From contig JAEYWB010000005.1 in assembly GCA_023429275.1 (NCBI GenBank), forward strand, positions 1 to 6,508: a stretch of 6,508 bases of DNA. The letters are read 5' to 3'. Positions within the stretch are counted from its first letter, which is position 1. Every line of letters begins with the position of its first letter. Below the pieces are notes generated by a model. That model had not been told where the DNA came from, made no database searches, and saw nothing but the letters and a program-made list of their open reading frames with translations. Source of the stretch: Planctomycetota bacterium (GTDB lineage: Bacteria > Planctomycetota > Planctomycetia > Planctomycetales > Planctomycetaceae). Of the stretch, positions 1-4,838 are shown piece after piece. A program made the position numbers and the translations under genes.

Positions 1-1437
1 AGCGAAGCGACGATCGAGCCCCCCCCGCCCCCTCCTCCACCTGAGACTGCCGCCGGCCCGTCCGGAACGGAAGTCCACGGGGAGGAGCCGCATGGCCGGG
101 CGATCATTCGGCTTGCCTTGCCCGCGCTCGCGGAACAGGTCCTCCAGTTCTGCGTCGGGCTCTGGGATTACTACCTGTCGGGGCATCTCGCCCAGACGAG
201 TCCCGAGGCCAAGGAGGCGACCACCGCCGTCGGCACGACGGTCTACGGGATCTGGCTGGCCTCCCTCATTTTCTCGCTCGTCTCGACCGGGACGATCGCG
301 CTCGTCGCCCGCGCCTGGGGGGCCGGGAACCAGGACGAGGCTCGGAGGATCGGGACGGTTTCCCTCCTCATCGGGACAGTCGCGGGCGCTCTTTACGCCG
401 CCCTGGCGTGGTTCGGCTCCCCGGTCCTTGCCCGGTTCCTTCATCTGTCCGAAACCGCGACGGCCCTGACGGTCGACTACCTTCGCTGGGACGCGATCGC
501 GGCCATCCCGTTCAGCGTCACGATCGTCGGATCGGCGGCCCTTCGAGGCGCCGGGAACATGCGGACGCCGATGCTGATCATCGCGGCGGTCAGCGGGATC
601 AATGTCTTCACGGCCTGGGCGTTCGTCCACGGCGCGGGGCCGATTCCGGCGCTCGGCCCGAGCGGGATCATCTTCGGGACGTTCACCGCCAAGTGGATCG
701 GCGGATTCCTGATGCTCCTGACCTACGTTCTCGGCCTGGGGGGGCTGCGTCTGACGATCGTCCCCTGGAAGACGCTGATCGACCTGGTGCGGCGAATCCT
801 GCGGATCGGGCTTCCGGCGGCGGTCGACGGCGTCTCGCTGTGGGCCGCACAGATTGTCTTCCTCCGGATCATTCACGCGGCCGACAACTACGCGGCGGAG
901 TCGGTGGCGCTCAAGGCCCACTTCGTCGGGATCGAGATGGAGTCGATGTCCTATCTCCCGGCGATGGCCTGGGGAATGGCGACGGCGACCCTGGTCGGGC
1001 AGCGGCTCGGGGCCGGGCGGCCGGCGGCCGCGGTGGCCCTCGCCCGGACCGCCCTGGCTCAAGTGCTGGTCCTCGGGGGGCTGGCAACGGTGGGGTTTTA
1101 CTTCGGCGCGGGGCACATCTTTGCCCTGATGCACGAGGATCTGGCCGTCCAGGAGGTCGGGACCGGTGCGCTGCGGATGCTCTCGTTCTTCGAACCGTTT
1201 CTCGTCATCGCCATCGTCTCGGTTTACGGGCTGCGGGGAGCGGGTGAGACCCGGCTGCCGATGTGGATCACGCTCCTCTCGACGTTGTGCGTCCGGCTTC
1301 CGATCGCCTGGCTCGGCGTCAGCGCGGGCTGGGGCCTGAAGGGAGCCTGGATGGGAATGTGCGCCGACATCACCGTTCGCGGGATCGTCAGCGGGATCCT
1401 GTTTTACCGCGGCCGCTGGGCACGGCTGAAGCTGTAA
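1..1437 (+). CDS. MATE family efflux transporter (5' end outside window)
   Basis: This is an inner-membrane antiporter of the multidrug and toxic compound extrusion family. Such proteins export cationic drugs or metabolites in exchange for Na+ or H+; the substrate cannot be read from the sequence. 478 residues are visible, about twelve hydrophobic helices in two pseudo-symmetric halves. Helix 1 begins near residue 35 (AIIRLALPALAEQ). Each half carries the family's glycine-rich loop (VARAWGAGNQ near 102-111, GQRLGAG near 333-339) and an LRGAGxxRxP motif (about 181-190 and 411-420). The frame is open to base 1 and has no ATG or GTG upstream; the only in-frame alternative, TTG at 118, would cut into helix 1, so translation must start before the window. 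The visible N-terminal tail is cytoplasmic and odd in carrying eight consecutive prolines (bases 19-42). The gene ends with TAA, directly followed by a strong palindrome. Family certain; NorM-like versus DinF-like subtype undecided. Confidence 0.93.
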   Translation, partial: SEATIEPPPPPPPPETAAGPSGTEVHGEEPHGRAIIRLALPALAEQVLQFCVGLWDYYLSGHLAQTSPEAKEATTAVGTTVYGIWLASLIFSLVSTGTIALVARAWGAGNQDEARRIGTVSLLIGTVAGALYAALAWFGSPVLARFLHLSETATALTVDYLRWDAIAAIPFSVTIVGSAALRGAGNMRTPMLIIAAVSGINVFTAWAFVHGAGPIPALGPSGIIFGTFTAKWIGGFLMLLTYVLGLGGLRLTIVPWKTLIDLVRRILRIGLPAAVDGVSLWAAQIVFLRIIHAADNYAAESVALKAHFVGIEMESMSYLPAMAWGMATATLVGQRLGAGRPAAAVALARTALAQVLVLGGLATVGFYFGAGHIFALMHEDLAVQEVGTGALRMLSFFEPFLVIAIVSVYGLRGAGETRLPMWITLLSTLCVRLPIAWLGVSAGWGLKGAWMGMCADITVRGIVSGILFYRGRWARLKL

Positions 1438-1438
1438 G

Positions 1439-1540
1439 GACGGGCCAGCGGCTTCGGCGAATCAGCCGGAACGAGCTGGCGTCCGGTTCCCCGCGGTCGC
1501 CGAAACTCGCTGGCTTGTCGTGCCCGGTATCGAACCGGAC
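1439..1540. repeat. Compound palindromic element between convergent genes (REP-like or structured 3' end)
   Basis: The element starts two bases after the MATE stop codon. Bases 1439-1450 pair with 1508-1519 over 12 positions (GCCAGCG/CGCTGGC core, two G-T wobbles). After a 2/3-base internal loop, TTCGGCGA (1453-1460) pairs perfectly with TCGCCGAA (1497-1504). Inside, AGCCGG-A-AC (1464-1472) pairs with GTCCGGTT (1481-1488) around one bulged A. A competing perfect 9-base repeat also exists: GTCCGGTTC (1481-1489) with GAACCGGAC (1532-1540). There is no T-tract on either strand, so it is not a classical intrinsic terminator. It could protect 3' ends or terminate both convergent transcripts, or be a copy of a dispersed REP-like repeat. 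The pairing is seen directly; its role is inferred. Confidence 0.6.
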
Positions 1541-1603
1541 TCCGTCGTGATCGTGTGAATCGCCGAGACTTCCGGCAGGCTTCAAGGTGAGGTTCGCAGC
1601 GTC

Positions 1604-2119
1604 TCAAGCACCATCGTTCGCAGTCTCACCCTCCGAGGTGGTCATGTCGGCGTAGCTCTCGAGCAGCTCGGCAATCTTGAGAAGCAGTTCGCAGAGTTCG
1701 GGCGCATCGGCGTCGATGACGCGCCGCAGGCCGGACAGCCGCCCACGGAACTCGTCGAGCTCGTGCTGGATCTTGACCCCCCAGCGTTTGACCCGCTCGA
1801 CCTGGTCGTGGCAGTGCTGCAGGCGCCGCTTGGCCGCTTCATGCGCCTGCTTCTCTTCAATACAGGAGGGCTTCCGGTCGCCGACGCCCCGCATCAGGCA
1901 GCTCTGGAGGGCGATCCGCGTTGCGGCGACTTTGTCGAACGCCTTTCGAAGCTGTTGCTGCCAGTAGAGGGGGCGATCCTGCTCGATCCACTGCGTGGCG
2001 CGCTGCAGCTCCATCCCGATCGCCTCGAGGCCGGATCCCGCTTCCTCGCGGAACCGCTGAACGGCCGCCCGGAACCGGCGGACTTCCGGAATCGCACGGA
2101 TGTTGGCCGGACCGCTCAT
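1604..2119 (-). CDS. Conserved-looking helical protein of unknown function
   Basis: I do not recognise a named family. The 171-residue product has no signal peptide or membrane segment and is very rich in Arg, Glu, Gln and Leu. It looks like long amphipathic helices, probably a coiled-coil hairpin: helix one about 11-75, a turn with CLMRGVGDRKPSCIEEKQA (74-92, two cysteines 12 apart), helix two about 86-134, then a short acidic helix around 137-157 and a polar tail. WIEQDRPLYW (44-53) also looks conserved in style. The ATG at 2119 overlaps the TGA of the upstream hydrolase as ATGA. An upstream extension of the frame would read antisense-like, Arg/Pro/His-rich sequence inside the hydrolase gene, so I reject it. 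The overlap implies translational coupling and co-expression with the hydrolase. The helical build suggests a scaffold or structural partner, but function is unknown. Confidence 0.82.
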   Translation of the reverse strand: MSGPANIRAIPEVRRFRAAVQRFREEAGSGLEAIGMELQRATQWIEQDRPLYWQQQLRKAFDKVAATRIALQSCLMRGVGDRKPSCIEEKQAHEAAKRRLQHCHDQVERVKRWGVKIQHELDEFRGRLSGLRRVIDADAPELCELLLKIAELLESYADMTTSEGETANDGA

Positions 2120-3048
2120 GAATCGACGTCCCCGTCGCGAAGGACCGGTTTCGCCACGGCAGGCGAGTCTGGGCCGAGAGCCGTGACAGGAGCGCTGGCG
2201 GCATCTGTCGAGAAATGGTTGAGCCACCCGATCAGGCGCTCGATGAACCACTCCCGCTTCGGGTCGAAGTCGAAGGTGTGCTCCGCCCCCGGCACGATGA
2301 TGAGCTCCTTGTGGATGACGGGGAGGCGGTGGTACCACGCCCGTGCCCCCTCGTTGTCGACGATCCGGTCCTTCTCCGCGAGGAACACGAGGGTCGGCAC
2401 GGAGATCTCTTCCGCGACCCGGTCCGCCTCGGCCGCCAGGATCTCGCTCGCCGCAAGAAACCGGAGCGTCAGCTCGTGCAGCGCCAGAGTGTCGTTGCGG
2501 ATGAACTCCTGCCCGTCCGGGTCTCCCGTGAACAGCGAGGGATCGGCGAGCGGAATCGAGACAGTCCGCAGTCCCGCGCCGACCCTCGTCGCGATCCTCA
2601 GTCCCTGGCGCTGCCAGAAATTCGGACGGACCTGCGTGTGGATTCCCGGGTAGAGAAGCACGAGCCGCTGGAAGATCTCCGGATGGCGTGCCGCAAGGAT
2701 CGCGGCGAGCCTTGCTCCCCAGCTGAGGCCGAGCAGGACGCAGGGAGCGTCGACTTCCTGGATCTCGCGGGCAAGCTCGACGACATCCGCCAGGAGTCTC
2801 TCGGCCGAAGGAGCGTCGCCACGCCGCTCTTGACTTCGCCCCGAGCCGCGCCGATCGGGAAAGTTCACGCTCCAGCCCGCGCGGGCGAGCTGGGTCGATG
2901 ACCAGCGGTACCAGCCCGAATGACTCTGGATGCCGTGCAGACAGATAAGAGTCCCCCGGCCGGGGATCAGCTGTGAACCGGACCAGCGCCGGACCGGGTG
3001 CCGGACCCCGTCCGAGGATTGGAAGACGAACTGATCTTCGACCACCAT
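2116..3048 (-). CDS. Alpha/beta hydrolase, monoglyceride lipase / lysophospholipase type
   Basis: A 310-residue serine hydrolase of the alpha/beta fold, probably acting on ester bonds of lipids or other acyl compounds; the substrate is not determined by the sequence. The oxyanion-hole segment LICLHGIQSHSGWY lies at 34-47. The nucleophile elbow is GLSWG (107-111, Ser109), a variant of the usual GHSMG. The acid is most likely Asp227 in LAEKDRIVD and the base His257 in PGAEHTF, both at the expected spacing. A lid-like insertion with FWQRQGLR falls around 140-200. No signal peptide is visible, so the enzyme should be cytoplasmic. The last 30 residues (Ala/Pro/Asp-rich) lie beyond the fold. It starts with ATG at 3048 without a clear Shine-Dalgarno site, about 90 bases after the upstream small gene, and overlaps the next gene by four bases. 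A complete triad argues for an active enzyme. It could also be called a generic esterase. Confidence 0.9.
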   Translation of the reverse strand: MVVEDQFVFQSSDGVRHPVRRWSGSQLIPGRGTLICLHGIQSHSGWYRWSSTQLARAGWSVNFPDRRGSGRSQERRGDAPSAERLLADVVELAREIQEVDAPCVLLGLSWGARLAAILAARHPEIFQRLVLLYPGIHTQVRPNFWQRQGLRIATRVGAGLRTVSIPLADPSLFTGDPDGQEFIRNDTLALHELTLRFLAASEILAAEADRVAEEISVPTLVFLAEKDRIVDNEGARAWYHRLPVIHKELIIVPGAEHTFDFDPKREWFIERLIGWLNHFSTDAASAPVTALGPDSPAVAKPVLRDGDVDS

Positions 3049-3141
3049 GTGAGAAGTCGTCAGTTTTCCGTCGCAGGTTCCGTCAGGAGAACGATTGCGC
3101 GAGGCTGGTCGACCGCACGAACCGGCAGCGGACGGCTCTTC

Positions 3142-3387
3142 TCAGCGGTGGACCTTCTCGTCGTAGAGGCGGGCCACGTCCGCCGCACCGACAACGATCT
3201 CCCGGATGAAGCCGGTATGAGTCCGTTCGTAGGAGATCTTCCCGGCCAGTGCGGGGGCACGATGGATGGCCGCGGCGAGCCAGCGTCGATCGTCGTCCGC
3301 GAGCCCTTTGACGTCGTCGGAAAAGACGGTCCGCGTTTCGACGACGAGGGAATCGACTCGGGGATCGAACTTGTTGTAGTCAGCCAT
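3142..3387 (-). CDS. Small conserved-looking protein of unknown function (81 aa)
   Basis: The product begins MADYNKFDPRVDSLVVETRT and ends in ARLYDEKVHR. It is soluble, mixed alpha/beta in predicted character, with no signal peptide, membrane helix or cysteine. Features likely to be conserved are the FDPRVDSLVVETRTVF start, the DDDRRWLAAAIHR helix (about 31-43) and the ISYERTHTGFIREIVV strand pair (51-66). I know no function for it. The coding case rests on balanced protein-like composition, GC-rich third positions in this frame, its position upstream of and co-directional with the hydrolase, and a TATACT box about 40 bases before its ATG. The competing longer minus-strand frame across this region gives a low-complexity Arg/Ser/Pro-rich product and is rejected. 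It is probably the first gene of the minus-strand group, though the 93-base gap to the hydrolase leaves separate transcription possible. Confidence 0.7.
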   Translation of the reverse strand: MADYNKFDPRVDSLVVETRTVFSDDVKGLADDDRRWLAAAIHRAPALAGKISYERTHTGFIREIVVGAADVARLYDEKVHR

Positions 3388-3424
3388 GGCGCTCGGGAGG
3401 TCGGAATGTCATGTCCTTCGCAGG

Positions 3425-3430
3425 AGTATA
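3425..3430 (-). promoter_or_regulatory. Candidate -10 box for the minus-strand genes
   Basis: TATACT on the minus strand matches the sigma70 -10 consensus at five of six positions. It would place transcription start near 3418, about 30 bases before the ATG at 3387. The hexamer 17 bases upstream (CTGCGG) is a poor -35, so this is weak or activator-dependent if real. Confidence 0.35.
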
Positions 3431-3550
3431 GCCGGTGCAGGACCGGGCCGCAGCCCGCCGCGGGACTTCCCCGGTGAAGAGCGGAACCCATTTGGCGGTA
3501 ATGGCTTACGGAGCGGCGGCAGCATGGAGTGTGCCGAAGCGGCGCATCCC

Positions 3551-3580
3551 TTGACTTTTTCGTCAATTTCACTCGTTGAC
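3551..3580. promoter_or_regulatory. Three TTGAC/GTCAA half-sites, possible operator of csrA
   Basis: TTGAC (3551-3555), GTCAA (3562-3566) and TTGAC (3576-3580) form two overlapping inverted repeats that share the middle half-site, with spacers of 6 and 9 bases. The last half-site is also the -35 box of the csrA promoter, so a protein bound here could block or recruit polymerase. The repeats are seen directly; a regulator is inferred and none is identified. Confidence 0.35.
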
Positions 3581-3604
3581 GCTCACAAACCCCCTACATA
3601 AAAT
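3576..3604 (+). promoter_or_regulatory. Sigma70-type promoter of csrA
   Basis: TTGACG (3576-3581) and TAAAAT (3599-3604) each match the consensus at five of six positions and are exactly 17 bases apart, in a locally AT-rich stretch that stands out from its GC-rich surroundings. Transcription would start near 3611, giving a leader of about 70 bases before csrA. It is the best promoter in the window. Confidence 0.7.
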
Positions 3605-3610
3605 TTGTTA

Positions 3611-3681
3611 CGCAGAAGGACATGTCAAGGATGCTGCGGGGTAGTCGGCTCTGGTGGCTTTCTGCGGGATGAGGTCACGCC
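3611..3681 (+). promoter_or_regulatory. csrA 5' leader with GGA motifs in a 5'-terminal hairpin and Shine-Dalgarno site
   Basis: CGCAG (3611-3615) can pair with CTGCG (3634-3638), enclosing an 18-base loop with two GGA triplets (3618-3620 and 3629-3631). The second lies in CAAGGATG, matching the core of the CsrA consensus ACARGGAUG. A third GGA (3667-3669) lies two bases before the Shine-Dalgarno GAGG (3671-3674), which is 7 bases from the ATG. Known CsrA proteins bind such GGA loops as dimers and repress their own translation; autoregulation here is inferred from that. Confidence 0.45.
3631..3672 (+). other. Possible short leader ORF upstream of csrA
   Basis: ATG at 3631 opens a 13-codon frame, MLRGSRLWWLSAG, ending in TGA at 3670-3672; an in-frame ATG at 3622 would add MSR. 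AAGGA (3616-3620) sits 10 bases before the 3631 ATG, an acceptable ribosome site. The stop codon overlaps the csrA Shine-Dalgarno GAGG, which would permit coupling. A frame this short can arise by chance, and nothing else supports its translation. Confidence 0.2.
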
Positions 3682-3894
3682 ATGCTCGTGCTGTCGAGGA
3701 AGAAGAACGAGAGCATTGTGATTAACGAGAATATCGTGATCACTGTTATCGAAATCCGCGGGGACAAGGTTCGGCTCGGAATTGAAGCGCCGCGGGACGT
3801 CTCGATTCATCGAAGCGAGGTCTACGAGGCGATCAAGAACGGGCGGCCGAATGAAACGCCGCCGACGGACAACAGTGTTCCGACCTCCCCCTGA
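3682..3894 (+). CDS. csrA: Carbon storage regulator CsrA
   Basis: A 70-residue post-transcriptional regulator. CsrA/RsmA homodimers bind GGA motifs in mRNA leaders, usually blocking ribosome access, and control carbon flux, motility and surface lifestyles. The family signature is intact: [14 protein letters not shown] at the N-terminus, [15 protein letters not shown] at 30-44, then the short helix EVYEAI (46-51). RNA-contacting positions known from enterobacterial CsrA are present or conservatively replaced: Leu4, Arg6, Lys7, Val40, Ile42 and Arg44. The last 17 residues (Asn/Pro/Thr-rich) are a disordered tail, variable in the family. ATG has a Shine-Dalgarno GAGG 7 bases upstream, a near-consensus promoter about 80 bases upstream and a terminator 17 bases downstream, so it is a single-gene transcript. 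No fliW or flagellar gene adjoins it, unlike many Gram-positive loci. The codon use is less GC-rich than its neighbours. Confidence 0.97.
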   Translation: MLVLSRKKNESIVINENIVITVIEIRGDKVRLGIEAPRDVSIHRSEVYEAIKNGRPNETPPTDNSVPTSP

Positions 3895-3911
3895 GTCACT
3901 TTCGCCCGACC

Positions 3912-3937
3912 AAGCCCTCCGCTCGTGAGGGCTTTTT
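3912..3937 (+). terminator. Intrinsic terminator of csrA
   Basis: AAGCCCTC (3912-3919) pairs perfectly with GAGGGCTT (3927-3934) around a 7-base loop and runs into five T residues (3933-3937). It lies 17 bases after the csrA stop codon and is a textbook rho-independent terminator. It separates csrA from the membrane-protein gene. Confidence 0.88.
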
Positions 3938-3957
3938 CGTGCGCAGCGGGTTGGCTT

Positions 3958-3981
3958 CGGACATCCGAGAGGTCCGCTTTT
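3958..3981 (+). terminator. Weak second hairpin with T-run
   Basis: CGGAC (3958-3962) pairs with GTCCG (3972-3976) around a 9-base loop, followed by CTTTT. The stem is only five base pairs, so it could be a back-up terminator behind the strong one, or part of the leader of the next gene. I see no convincing promoter between here and 4034. Confidence 0.25.
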
Positions 3982-4033
3982 CCCGCCTGCGAGACTCTGC
4001 CAACGCCAGGTTCCTGGCCCTCCGACGTTTTTG

Positions 4034-4834
4034 GTGACCCGATTGTCATCCATCCCCAGTTCGAACAAGGAGCCGGAAGGGCCGGCCACAGATCCGCCGG
4101 CCGCCGAGCCACTTGCCGAGGCGGGTGCCGTCCCGGAAGCAGAAGCGCTTTCCAGTCCCGCTTCCGTTCGGACTCCGCGACGTTGGGGCCGATGGCTCCT
4201 GTCCGGATGCGCCCTTCTCCTGCTCCTCGCAGGAGGGGGATTCGGCTGGCTCTACTGGGCAAGCCAGCAGGTGCCGGATTTCTACGAGGCCGTCTCCCGC
4301 CAGTCGGAGGACATCCCGGTCGAGAAGGTGAGGGAGACCGCGGCCCGCGTGACGCGCCAGACTCAGGCTGTCCTCGATCGCGAGCCTGCCGAAAAGAACA
4401 ACTGGACTTTCGACATCACCCCCCTCGAGCTGAACGCCTGGCTCATGGAAGAGCTCCCAAGACTCGCCGGTGGGGAGTGGCCTGATGAGCTCGACGACTT
4501 GCGGATCGCGTTCGAGAAGGAGCGAATCCTTCTCGGCGTGAAGGTCTCCGCGCCGCCCTGGACCGGCGTGGCCTCGCTCTCGCTGCTCCCGAAGCTCAAG
4601 GCGCCACGGACAATTCTCCTTGAGGTCGAATCGCTCAAGATGGGAAACGTCCCGCTTCCCGTCGATCGCCTCGTCGCTGAGGTCCCTGAACTCGCTCGGA
4701 GCCCCTATGTGCGCCGCGATTCCGAATCGGGACGGTACGTCGTTCGAGCCCCTCTCGACTCCAGGGAAACGAAGGGGCTTCTTCTCGAGCGGCTGGATCT
4801 GACCCCGGAACGGCTCCGCCTCTCAGGACGATGA
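4034..4834 (+). CDS. Single-pass membrane-anchored protein of unknown function
   Basis: I do not recognise a named family. The 266-residue product has an N-terminal Pro/Glu/Ala-rich cytoplasmic tail (about 1-48), a basic flank (RRWGRW), one membrane helix (about 54-77, SGCALLLLLAGGGFGWLYW) and an extracytoplasmic domain of about 185 residues. That domain begins QVPDFYEAV, carries an amphipathic helix (about 95-118), then WTFDITPLELNAWLMEELP (124-142) followed by alternating strands. An ELN-type helix before beta-rich sequence is loosely like anchored DUF2140/YpmS-type proteins, but that comparison is weak. No catalytic motif, lipobox or cleavable signal peptide is seen. The start is uncertain: GTG at 4034 is directly preceded by TTG at 4031, neither has a Shine-Dalgarno site, and no ATG exists upstream before the stop at 3926. 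The gene follows the csrA terminator and converges on the rhomboid gene with a 4-base gap. Confidence 0.8.
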   Translation: MTRLSSIPSSNKEPEGPATDPPAAEPLAEAGAVPEAEALSSPASVRTPRRWGRWLLSGCALLLLLAGGGFGWLYWASQQVPDFYEAVSRQSEDIPVEKVRETAARVTRQTQAVLDREPAEKNNWTFDITPLELNAWLMEELPRLAGGEWPDELDDLRIAFEKERILLGVKVSAPPWTGVASLSLLPKLKAPRTILLEVESLKMGNVPLPVDRLVAEVPELARSPYVRRDSESGRYVVRAPLDSRETKGLLLERLDLTPERLRLSGR

Positions 4835-4838
4835 TCGG

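Noticed and set aside
92..469. Plus-strand frame starting with ATG at 92 in the MATE gene
   Set aside because: It is Ser/Arg/Pro-rich and out of frame with the MATE helices, which read continuously in frame 1 from the window edge.
1523..1539. tRNA T-arm-like sequence on the minus strand (TCCGG-TTCGATA-CCGGG)
   Set aside because: The arm is formally perfect, but no matching anticodon stem, D arm or 5' acceptor strand is found upstream on that strand, and no CCA follows. It is better explained as part of the palindromic element at 1439-1540; a degraded tRNA remnant is not excluded.
1565..1605. GAGAC/GTCTC inverted repeat at the end of the helical-protein gene
   Set aside because: The arms are only five bases with a 31-base spacer and no T-run; too weak to call a terminator.
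2120..2338. Upstream extension of the helical-protein frame inside the hydrolase gene
   Set aside because: The extra residues are Arg/His/Pro-rich out-of-frame sequence of the hydrolase; the ATGA overlap at 2116-2119 gives a natural start.
1763..2653. Long plus-strand open frame antisense to the hydrolase and helical protein
   Set aside because: The product is Arg/Ser/Pro-rich with no family resemblance, and it lies wholly opposite genes with clear protein character. High GC content produces such frames.
3432..3446. CCGGT/ACCGG hairpin upstream of the minus-strand TATACT box
   Set aside because: A five-base GC stem in GC-rich DNA is expected by chance, and nothing ties it to regulation.
3060..3572. 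170-codon minus-strand frame spanning the 81-residue gene and the divergent control region
   Set aside because: The composition is low-complexity and it would run through the csrA operator region; the 81-codon frame has the better protein character.
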